A stretch of DNA of 64,000 nt from Bryobacterales bacterium (GTDB lineage: Bacteria; Acidobacteriota; Terriglobia; Bryobacterales; Bryobacteraceae), in assembly GCA_003142185.1 (NCBI GenBank), contig PLOR01000111.1, positions 1-64,000 of the forward strand, written 5' to 3'. Position 1 is the stretch's first letter, and every line of letters begins with the position of its first letter. The translations under genes and the position numbers were made by a program. Under the pieces are notes generated by a model that did no database searches, was not told the origin of the DNA, and worked only from the letters and a program-made list of their open reading frames with translations. Shown here piece after piece: positions 36,891 through 44,001 of the stretch.

Positions 36891-37637
36891 GTGGCGCCGT
36901 CACTTCGGGATTTGGATATCGCGGTCCTGGCTGGAGGCCTTGGGACGCGGCTGGCATCCGTCGTGAGCGGTTTACCCAAGATTCTCGCTCCAGTCGGGAA
37001 CAGGCCCTTTCTGGACTATTTTCTTTTGTGGCTCGCAGCCAACGGAGCGACTCGCGTTCTGCTGTGTCTGGGACATCGCGCCGATGCGGTCCAGGAATAT
37101 TTGGCCCGGAGCGGTTCCCTTCCGGTCGAGGTCTCGGTTGTGGTCGAAACCATGCCTCTCGGAACCGCAGGAGCCGTCAACTTTGCCCTGCCGCACTTGC
37201 GAAGCGATCCGGTCCTGATCCTTAACGGAGACTCCTATGTCGACGCCGCGTTAGGCGATTTCCTGAGAGAGCACCTGCGCTCAGGGGCGCTTGCGTCCAT
37301 CCTCTGCGCGCAGGTCCCGGATTCGGGCCGGTACGGCCGGGTAGAGATCGATTCCCACCAACATATCGCCCAATTCCGCGAGAAAGACGGCCGCGCGGCG
37401 GGGGCCGGATGGATCAGCGCGGGTGTGTATGCGATCAGTCAGCGCCTCCTGAGCCAGATCGCGGCGTTCCCGACAGGCTCTTTGGAGCGCGACGTATTGG
37501 AAGTGTTACCCGCGGGTACGATCCACGCATTCAGAACGACCGGCCAATTTCTTGACATCGGCACGCCGGAGGCACTGGCCAGTGCAGCCGAGCTATTTTC
37601 GCGGCGCTTCGTGAACTGCGCAGAAAGGCGCTTATGA
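36891..37637 (+). CDS. Sugar-1-phosphate nucleotidyltransferase, HddC-like
   Basis: This 248-aa protein of the NTP-transferase fold starts at GTG 36891, 5 nt after the radical SAM stop. The nucleotide-binding signature AVLAGGLGTRLASVV and Lys in GLPKILAPVGNRPF are at the N terminus. Metal-binding LILNGDSYVD follows, and the end has FLDIGTPEALASA. The order nucleotidyltransferase then GHMP kinase, overlapping by 4 bp, matches HddC-HddA of GDP-D-glycero-alpha-D-manno-heptose synthesis. The expected reaction is heptose-1-P plus GTP to GDP-heptose. Other sugar-1-P guanylyl- or thymidylyltransferases look similar, so the sugar is inferred from context. Confidence 0.82.
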   Translation: MAPSLRDLDIAVLAGGLGTRLASVVSGLPKILAPVGNRPFLDYFLLWLAANGATRVLLCLGHRADAVQEYLARSGSLPVEVSVVVETMPLGTAGAVNFALPHLRSDPVLILNGDSYVDAALGDFLREHLRSGALASILCAQVPDSGRYGRVEIDSHQHIAQFREKDGRAAGAGWISAGVYAISQRLLSQIAAFPTGSLERDVLEVLPAGTIHAFRTTGQFLDIGTPEALASAAELFSRRFVNCAERRL

Positions 37638-38638
37638 TCCTCAGTCGCACACCGTATCGGATCTCTTTGTTCGGGGGAGGGACTGATTATCCGGCCTGGT
37701 ATCGCCGCTACGGCGGAGCGGTCATTGGAACAACCATCAATAAGTACTGTTATATCAGCATACGCACCCTGCCTCCGTTCTTTGAACATCGTCACCGCAT
37801 TGTCTATTCCCGAATCGAGCTTCCCCAGAGCCTGGCGGAGATCCAGCACCCGTCTGTGCGCGCCGTCCTCCAGGAACAGCAGATCGAGACCGGCGTGGAG
37901 ATACAGCATCACGGAGACCTGCCGGCCCGTTCCGGAATGGGATCGAGTTCCTCGTTCACGGTAGGGCTGCTGAACGCGGTGCGAGCCTATAAGGGACAGA
38001 TGTCGTCGCCGGAGTGCCTGGCCAAGGAGGCCATCCGAGTAGAGCAGGACGTCATCAAAGAGAGAGTAGGTTCGCAGGATCAGGTTTGGGCGGCCTACGG
38101 GGGCACGAACCGGATCGATTTTCGTTCTGACGGCAGCTTTGATGTAACACCACTCCTCCTCTCGGCGGAGCGGCGGCGGGAGTTGGAGACACACTTTCTC
38201 CTCGTGTTCACAGGTCTCTCCCGAACCGCCGCACTAATCGCCGAGAAACAGATTGCGAACATGGGCAACTGCGAGGGGCAATTAAGAGCACTTCGGGCAA
38301 TGGTGGACGAGGCGGCTCTTCTTTTGCCGGATCCGGCCCGGCCGTTCAAGGAACTGGGCACCATGTTGCGCGAGGCCTGGGCGATCAAGAAGGAACTGGC
38401 CGGACCCGTTTCGAACCCCGCCATCGACGGGATTTATTCGGCTGCTCTCGAAGCTGGCGCTCTCGGAGGAAAACTGCTGGGCGCGGGCGGCGGGGGATTC
38501 ATGCTCCTGCTGGCGGATCCGCGTGATCATGCCAAGATCCGCGAACGGCTGCGTTCTCCCATCGAAGTCTCCTTCCGAATCGCCAGTCCGGGAAGCAAGA
38601 TCGTCGTCTACGATCCGGACGAGGGACGGGAGGACTAA
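37634..38638 (+). CDS. GHMP-family sugar kinase, HddA-like (heptose-7-phosphate kinase type)
   Basis: This 334-aa GHMP kinase has the N-terminal motif RTPYRISLFGGGTDYPAW, the ATP-binding GLPARSGMGSSSSFTVGLL-like loop (here DLPARSGMGSSSSF), and the C-terminal GGKLLGAGGGGFMLLL. It overlaps the nucleotidyltransferase gene by ATGA. HddA phosphorylates D-glycero-D-manno-heptose-7-P at C1. Fucokinase and related enzymes share these motifs but are usually longer. The matching isomerase (GmhA) and phosphatase (GmhB) are not in the window, so they are elsewhere or the substrate differs. Confidence 0.85.
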   Translation: MILSRTPYRISLFGGGTDYPAWYRRYGGAVIGTTINKYCYISIRTLPPFFEHRHRIVYSRIELPQSLAEIQHPSVRAVLQEQQIETGVEIQHHGDLPARSGMGSSSSFTVGLLNAVRAYKGQMSSPECLAKEAIRVEQDVIKERVGSQDQVWAAYGGTNRIDFRSDGSFDVTPLLLSAERRRELETHFLLVFTGLSRTAALIAEKQIANMGNCEGQLRALRAMVDEAALLLPDPARPFKELGTMLREAWAIKKELAGPVSNPAIDGIYSAALEAGALGGKLLGAGGGGFMLLLADPRDHAKIRERLRSPIEVSFRIASPGSKIVVYDPDEGRED

Positions 38639-38734
38639 GTCGCATGCATCCCGGTTCGGAAACTGTACGACCAGGGCAAGCGAATCCGCAGACACCATAT
38701 GATACAGTAAGCCTGCGGTTGCCGGTGATCGGTG

Positions 38735-39487
38735 ATGTTGATTGATGACTCCATTGGAACGCCAGTTCCTCTCGCAACCGAACCACTAGTGGACCGTGGG
38801 CCGCGGATCCGCCATTTTGGCGCAAGACGGTGGCCGGTCTGGGTTGCACTGCTGGCAATCGTGGCGGCCGTGTGGTATCTGTACCATTCGGGATTCCTCA
38901 CTCCGGAAGGCATCACACGTTACGTGGAGAGCCATCGCGCGTCCGCCATTCCAACTTTCGTTCTGGGATATGCCGTGTGCGTGCTGAGCGGGGTCCCGAC
39001 TCTTCCCTTGAATCTGGCCGCCGGACTTTTCTGGGGAGCGCTCCTCGGTGGCGTCGTATCGGCTTTTGGGGCGGGTTCGGGCGCGGTGGCCGCCTTCTTT
39101 GTGGCCCGCTATCTGGCGGGACAGCCTCTGGCGAGGAGTTCCGAAAGCCGGGTCCTGGCCTGGTTACAGAGGGAGCTCGCCTCGAGAGGCTGGCGCCTGA
39201 TTGCCGTTCTTCGCCTGACTTCCATGATCCCTACCGGGCCGCTCAACTATTTGCTGGGACTCACTTCAATTCGCGCCGGCACCTACGTCTGGTCCACGAT
39301 TGTGTTCTTGTTGCCCCCGAGCGTCGCTGTCGCGGCAGCCGGAAGCGGGATGCGGCCGTTTCTTTTTTCCAGCCGCAGCGGCGCAACTCTGCGGGCACTG
39401 TTAGGCCTTTGTCTTGCGGTCGCGATTCTGGTCGCGATTCGATACATCGCACGCTTTTTTCGCCGGAGGCCAGGGAGTTCATTGTGA
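38735..39487 (+). CDS. TVP38/TMEM64 (VTT) family inner-membrane protein
   Basis: This protein of about 250 aa has 5-6 hydrophobic segments. It carries the VTT/DedA-like signature SGVPTLPLNLAAGLFWG and the characteristic re-entrant motif LRLTSMIPTGPLNYLLGLT. VTT proteins are scramblase- or transporter-like and help move lipids or lipid-linked intermediates across membranes. In this operon it could aid undecaprenyl- or lipid-linked glycan handling. GTG 38732 is an alternative start one codon upstream. Its stop overlaps the start of the GT2 gene (GTGA). Confidence 0.85.
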   Translation: MLIDDSIGTPVPLATEPLVDRGPRIRHFGARRWPVWVALLAIVAAVWYLYHSGFLTPEGITRYVESHRASAIPTFVLGYAVCVLSGVPTLPLNLAAGLFWGALLGGVVSAFGAGSGAVAAFFVARYLAGQPLARSSESRVLAWLQRELASRGWRLIAVLRLTSMIPTGPLNYLLGLTSIRAGTYVWSTIVFLLPPSVAVAAAGSGMRPFLFSSRSGATLRALLGLCLAVAILVAIRYIARFFRRRPGSSL

Positions 39488-40188
39488 AGACGACGATACT
39501 GGCGCTGACGCTGAACGAGTTGGATGGGGTGAAGGTCATTCTGCCCGCCATCGACCCGGCGTGGTACACGCAATTGATCGTAGTGGACGGCGGTTCCACC
39601 GACGGGACGATCGAGTGGTGCCGGGATCACGGTTACCAAGTGTACGTTCAGAAACGGCGCGGGATCCGATTCGCGTACCTAGAGGTGCTGCCCTTAATCG
39701 AAGGCGATATCGTGTTGACTCTAAGCCCGGACGGCAACTGTCCCGTGGACGCGATCCCGAAAATACTCGATAAGATGGCCGAAGGTTACGACCTCGTCAT
39801 TGGCTCGCGGTATCTCGGAGAAGTCCGCAGCGAAGACGATGACGTAGTCACTGGTTTTGGAAATTGGCTGTTCACCCACACGGTCAATTGGCTGCACGGT
39901 GCGAATTACACCGATGCCATGGTGATCTATCGGGCATTCCGCAGGGACTTGATCTACACCTTGGACCTGCAAAAAGACGAATCCTACGCTCTCCCCGAAC
40001 GGCTCTTCCACACGATTATCAGCTGGGAGCCGTTGATGGCCGTGCGCGCGGCAAAACGAAAGATGCGCATCGGCGAAGTCGGCGTTGGAGAACCTCCACG
40101 CATCGGAGGGCAACGTAAGCTGCAGATCTTTCGCTGGGGGGCGGCATACTATTTCCAGTTCTGGCGGGAGAAGTGGTATTGGCGATGA
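39484..40188 (+). CDS. GT2-family glycosyltransferase
   Basis: This protein of about 234 aa has a GT-A fold. The N terminus KTTILALTLNELDG is followed by IVVDGGSTDGTIEWC (nucleotide-sugar binding), then LTLSPDGNCPVDAIPKI with SPDGN in place of the usual DxD neighbourhood, and GSRYLG. The GTG start overlaps the VTT gene stop by 4 bp. A much longer frame exists upstream but lies over the VTT gene and was rejected. It likely adds a sugar to a lipid carrier (dolichol-phosphate-mannose-synthase-like shape, without the C-terminal membrane pair). Sugar and acceptor are unknown. Confidence 0.88.
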   Translation: MKTTILALTLNELDGVKVILPAIDPAWYTQLIVVDGGSTDGTIEWCRDHGYQVYVQKRRGIRFAYLEVLPLIEGDIVLTLSPDGNCPVDAIPKILDKMAEGYDLVIGSRYLGEVRSEDDDVVTGFGNWLFTHTVNWLHGANYTDAMVIYRAFRRDLIYTLDLQKDESYALPERLFHTIISWEPLMAVRAAKRKMRIGEVGVGEPPRIGGQRKLQIFRWGAAYYFQFWREKWYWR

Positions 40189-40325
40189 CAGATTACCGGA
40201 TGGTTGGACTGTTCAGCCGCACGGCCCTAACTGGTCGCGCCCCAACGGCGCAATACCGGACGTTCGCAAGCCTTGCGCGTACGGCCCGGCACACGGAGCC
40301 GGAGAGCGTGCGAGGAGTTTTCTGA

Positions 40326-41282
40326 ATGCCTGCCTATCCCGCGCCCGACCTCGTCAGGCTCTACCGCGCGCTGCGCCTGATCCGCAGGTCAGAGGAGGAG
40401 ATCGCTCGCATCTACCCCACCGACAAGATCAAGAGCCCGGTCCATCTGTCCATAGGGCAGGAGGCCGTCTCGGTCGGCGTCTGCGACGCTTTGCGCGCTG
40501 ACGACTTTGTCTCTCCGACCTATCGCTGCCATGCGGCATATCTGGCCAAGGGTGGCGATCTCAAGGCAATGTTTGCGGAGCTGTACGGAAAGGCGAGCGG
40601 ATGTGCGCGCGGCCGTGGCGGCTCCATGCATATGATCGGCTTGGACCACAATATAATCGGCGCTTCGGCGGTGGTCGGCACCACCGTTCCGGTGGCCCTC
40701 GGCTACGCACTCGCCTTGAAGCGGGAAGGAAAGGGCCGCGTCGTCGCGCTGTTCCTTGGCGACGGAGCCACCGAGGAAGGCGTCTTCTACGAGAGCCTGA
40801 ATTTCGCCTCGTTGCACCGGCTGCCGGCGCTGTTTGTCTGCGAGAACAACTTCTACGCGATCCACGCGCCGCTTGCGAAGCGGTGGGCGACGGCGCGCCT
40901 TTGCGAGAGGGTCGCGACGTTTGGGATTCCGGCCCACATGATACCCCAGTCGGATGTGCTGGAGATTCGCAGTAAGGCCGCGGAATGCCTCGAAGCGATC
41001 CGGGCCGGAGCCGGGCCCGCGTTCCTCGAATGCCACACGTACCGCTGGCGCGAACACGTTGGTCCTGGAGAAGACTACGACTTCGGCTACCGGAACCGCG
41101 ACGAGCTCCGCCCATGGCAGGACAAGGATGCGGTGTCGACGCTCGGCGCATCCCTGGACCCCGGCGAACGTGCCCGGGTCGATGCGGCAGTCGAAGCGGA
41201 GATCGCCGCCGCCATCGAAGCGGCGGAGCAGGCGGAGTGGCCGGATACCAGGGAGCTTCATAACTATGTCTATGCCGACTGA
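40326..41282 (+). CDS. Thiamine-diphosphate E1 alpha subunit (pyruvate-dehydrogenase-like), stand-alone
   Basis: This 318-aa protein is homologous to 2-oxoacid dehydrogenase E1 alpha. It has the ThDP/Mg motif GDGATEEG, a spacer, and then ENNFYA (GDG...NN), plus GRGGSMHM and GASAVVGTTVPVALG as in PDH E1 alpha. A GAGGAG site lies 9 nt upstream. The beta subunit gene overlaps by 17 bp. No E2 acyltransferase, lipoyl protein or E3 gene is nearby. The pair lies inside a nucleotide-sugar operon. Stand-alone E1 pairs are known to transfer two-carbon (ketol or acetyl) units in secondary metabolism, for example AviB1/AviB2 for the avilamycin branched sugar. A similar role on a sugar is inferred here. 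Confidence 0.88.
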   Translation: MPAYPAPDLVRLYRALRLIRRSEEEIARIYPTDKIKSPVHLSIGQEAVSVGVCDALRADDFVSPTYRCHAAYLAKGGDLKAMFAELYGKASGCARGRGGSMHMIGLDHNIIGASAVVGTTVPVALGYALALKREGKGRVVALFLGDGATEEGVFYESLNFASLHRLPALFVCENNFYAIHAPLAKRWATARLCERVATFGIPAHMIPQSDVLEIRSKAAECLEAIRAGAGPAFLECHTYRWREHVGPGEDYDFGYRNRDELRPWQDKDAVSTLGASLDPGERARVDAAVEAEIAAAIEAAEQAEWPDTRELHNYVYAD

Positions 41283-42336
41283 CGGAGGCCGCCTGCTGCG
41301 TTATGTGGATGCCCTGAGGGAAGGAATCGCTCAGGAGATGGAGCGTGATCCTCGCGTCTTCCTTTTTGGCCTCGACGTGGACGACCACAAGGGAATTCAG
41401 GGTTCGACGCTGGGGCTCCTGGACCAGTTCGGACCTGAGAGAGTCTTCGGCACTCCAATGTCCGAGGATGCGATGACAGGCGTCGCCATCGGAGCTGCTA
41501 TGGCCGGGCTGCGACCTATCCATGTGCACATCCGCATGGATTTCCTGTTGTTGTGCATGAATCAACTCATCAACATCGCGGCCAAGGCACATTCCATGTA
41601 CGGCGGCGCGGTGCGCGTGCCACTGGTGGTGCGCAGCATGATCGGGAAATCCTGGGGGCAGGGTGCGCAACATAGCCAGGCCCTGTACTCGATGTTCATG
41701 CACGTGCCCGGACTCAAGGTGGTGGCGCCCTCCAACGCCAACGACGCCAAGGGTTGCATGATTGCCGCGATACGGGACGATAACCCCGTGATTTTTGTGG
41801 AGCACCGGTTGCTGTATCCCACCCAGGCCGTCGTGCCGGAGTCTTCCTACACGGTGGAGTTCGGCCGGGCCCGCGTCTGTGCGCGCGGCAAGGATATCAC
41901 GCTTGTCGGGGTGTCGAACATGGTGGTCGAGTGTCTGCGCGCCCGTGAGTTGCTCCTCGACGCTGGAATTGAGGCTGAGGTCATCGATCCCATCAGCCTG
42001 GCCCCACTCGACTCTACAACCGTGTTGGAATCCGCTCTTCGCACCCGGAGGCTTCTGGTCGCGGATAATACCTGGACGAACTGCGGAGCCAGCGCGGAGA
42101 TCCTTGCACGTGTGGCGGAATCCGGCGGAGTGGAGGCCGGAGTGCGCATGGCACGCATTGGCTTTGCTGCCACCACCTGCCCACCGAGTCCGCCGCTCGA
42201 AAACGAATTCTATCCGAATCCGGCCAAGATTGCCTCCGCGGCGTACGCGTTGGTTCGCGGAAATAACGACGACTGGGCGCCGGACCCGGAGCGCGCCGCG
42301 CTGAGCTATCAGTTGCAGTTTCGAGGACCCTTCTGA
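41266..42336 (+). CDS. Thiamine-diphosphate E1 beta subunit (pyruvate-dehydrogenase-like)
   Basis: This protein of about 356 aa has a transketolase-type pyrimidine-binding domain followed by a transketolase C-terminal domain. The ATG at 41266 has GGGAG about 10 nt upstream and overlaps the alpha gene by 17 bp, so a stoichiometric alpha2beta2 complex is expected. The conserved active-site neighbourhood is WGQGAQHSQALYSMFMHVPG (His of the E1 beta HS pair), followed by GLKVVAPSNANDAKG. The C-terminal 30 residues (DWAPDPERAALSYQLQFRGPF region) are unlike respiratory PDH and may contact a different substrate or partner. Substrate is unknown. Confidence 0.88.
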   Translation: MSMPTDGGRLLRYVDALREGIAQEMERDPRVFLFGLDVDDHKGIQGSTLGLLDQFGPERVFGTPMSEDAMTGVAIGAAMAGLRPIHVHIRMDFLLLCMNQLINIAAKAHSMYGGAVRVPLVVRSMIGKSWGQGAQHSQALYSMFMHVPGLKVVAPSNANDAKGCMIAAIRDDNPVIFVEHRLLYPTQAVVPESSYTVEFGRARVCARGKDITLVGVSNMVVECLRARELLLDAGIEAEVIDPISLAPLDSTTVLESALRTRRLLVADNTWTNCGASAEILARVAESGGVEAGVRMARIGFAATTCPPSPPLENEFYPNPAKIASAAYALVRGNNDDWAPDPERAALSYQLQFRGPF

Positions 42337-42348
42337 GATGACAGGCTC

Positions 42349-43518
42349 ATGTTCTACGAATTAACAGCCTCCACGTGGGGCAAGGAAGAAACCGGAGCGA
42401 TTGAGCGCGTCATACGCAGCGACCGCTTCACGATGGCCGATGAGGTGGCCGCTTTCGAGCGGGAGTTCGCGGATTACTTCGGAATGCGGTACGGCGTGAT
42501 GGCGAACTCGGGCTCCTCAGCCAATTTGATCGCCACCGCAGCTCTGTTCTACAAACGCGAGAACCCGCTGCAGCGCGGTGATGAGGCCATCGTCCCATCC
42601 ATCGCCTGGAGCACCACTTACAGCCCACTCCAGCAGTACGGCCTGCGGCTGCGGTTTGTCGATGTTGAGCTGGAGACCCTCAACATGGACACCTCGCGCC
42701 TGGAGGAGGCCTTGACACCCCGTACGCGCCTGCTCGTTGGGGTAAGCGTGCTGGGAAACCCCGCTGCGCTCGATGTGATGCGCGCTTTCGCGCACCAGCA
42801 CGCCTTGTACTTCCTCGAAGATAATTGCGAGTCCATGGACGCCGAGCTGGGCGGACAGAAGACCGGCACTTTTGGCGATCTGAGCACGTTCAGCTTCTTT
42901 TTTTCGCACCACATCTCGTCCATGGAAGGCGGCATCGTTCTCACCAATGACGAAGAGCTCTATCACTTACTACGGTCCTTGCGCGCGCACGGCTGGACGC
43001 GAGATCTGCCGCCGGGTTCGCCCCTGTTCGAACGGCACGGTAACGAGCACTTCGAGGCCTACCGCTTCGTCCTGCCTGGCTACAACGTCCGACCGCTCGA
43101 GATGGTCGGCGCGGTAAGCCGTGAGCAACTCAAGAAGCTTCCGGCGATGACGCAGCAGCGCCGCAGGAACCTGGCGCTCTTCCAGCGCCTCTTTGAAGGC
43201 GATAGCCGGTTCATCACGCAGCGGGAAAACGGAAAGAGCTCCAGCTTCTCATTCACATTGGTTCTCAACCCTGAGGCCGGCTTGGACCGGGATGGCGTGT
43301 TCTCTTCACTGCGAGATGCCGGAATCGGATTTCGCATGATTACCGGCGGCTGCCTACCCTGCCACGACACCATCCAGTACTATGACTACGACACGGTTGG
43401 ACCGCTGACCAACGCTCGGCTGGCGCATAACCAAGGCTTCTTTGTTGGCAACTACCCGTCCGACCTCACCGGCGCGATTACGAGGTTACGGGAGGTTCTG
43501 AACCGGGTAGGCCGATGA
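42349..43518 (+). CDS. DegT-fold PLP enzyme with Lys-to-His replacement, ColD/DdhC-like sugar 3-dehydratase
   Basis: This 389-aa aspartate-aminotransferase-fold protein belongs to the DegT/DnrJ/EryC1/StrS group. It has NSGSSANL (phosphate-cup), EDNCESMDA with the cofactor Asp158, and GTFGDLSTFSFF. Where true aminotransferases have the Schiff-base Lys (SK), it has S186-H187-H188 (FFFSHHISSMEGG). ColD and the E1 protein DdhC also have His there. They use PMP to remove the C3 hydroxyl from a 4-keto-6-deoxy sugar, giving 3,6-dideoxy sugars. The same chemistry is therefore likely here rather than transamination. It follows the E1 beta gene by 12 nt. A 4-keto-sugar producer is not certain in this window. 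Confidence 0.85.
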   Translation: MFYELTASTWGKEETGAIERVIRSDRFTMADEVAAFEREFADYFGMRYGVMANSGSSANLIATAALFYKRENPLQRGDEAIVPSIAWSTTYSPLQQYGLRLRFVDVELETLNMDTSRLEEALTPRTRLLVGVSVLGNPAALDVMRAFAHQHALYFLEDNCESMDAELGGQKTGTFGDLSTFSFFFSHHISSMEGGIVLTNDEELYHLLRSLRAHGWTRDLPPGSPLFERHGNEHFEAYRFVLPGYNVRPLEMVGAVSREQLKKLPAMTQQRRRNLALFQRLFEGDSRFITQRENGKSSSFSFTLVLNPEAGLDRDGVFSSLRDAGIGFRMITGGCLPCHDTIQYYDYDTVGPLTNARLAHNQGFFVGNYPSDLTGAITRLREVLNRVGR

Positions 43519-43578
43519 GTTCCGGAGGCACTCAGAAGAACGCTGTGGCAGGCGCAACCTAGGTCACATAAGGTACCG

Positions 43579-43983
43579 TTAGTGGCCCTGCTCCACGTAT
43601 GGCAGCATATAATGATCGGGAAAACCGGCCACGAACGTCCACACTGTTCCATCGGACCAGAGAATACTACTGTAGTCCGGAGCCACGCGACCACTGTTCT
43701 TCCAGACAGGGACACTCAGCGTGCGGCCGCGGACTTCCAGATCTGCCGTGGCTCCGAACTCGTCCACTAGAAACAGCCTTCCGTGATTCTCGCCGATGAA
43801 ACATGTCTCGCCCCGAACCTTCCAGAATCCAACTAACTTCGGGCCCAAAACCGACCCGCTCTTAATTACATCAAGCTCCACAGCGCTATCCTGAGCGCGT
43901 TTCTCGCGGAACTGAAGACCACTGACCACAATCACGCCCGGGAGAAGAAGAAGCGATAGGACAAGAAAGCCTTTATGTGACAT
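43579..43983 (-). CDS. Hypothetical secreted or membrane-anchored protein
   Basis: This 134-aa protein has an N-terminal hydrophobic segment (about 5-23, LVLSLLLLPGVIVVSG) and then a compact beta-rich domain: GFWKVRGETCFIGENHGRLFLVDEFG, split by turns, and SILWSDGTVW. I recognise no family. The look is of a small lipocalin-like or propeller-blade domain facing the periplasm. It lies 18 nt downstream of the large membrane glycosyltransferase-like gene on the same strand and is probably co-expressed. A GGAGGAGG stretch precedes the ATG very closely. Confidence 0.65.
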   Translation of the reverse strand: MSHKGFLVLSLLLLPGVIVVSGLQFREKRAQDSAVELDVIKSGSVLGPKLVGFWKVRGETCFIGENHGRLFLVDEFGATADLEVRGRTLSVPVWKNSGRVAPDYSSILWSDGTVWTFVAGFPDHYMLPYVEQGH

Positions 43984-44001
43984 GCCTCCTCCATTGGTCG
44001 C

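Noticed and set aside
38830-39483. Extending the GT2 gene back to 38830
   Set aside because: That part overlaps the VTT membrane-protein gene, which has a clear family motif. The GTG at 39484 with a 4-bp overlap explains the true start.
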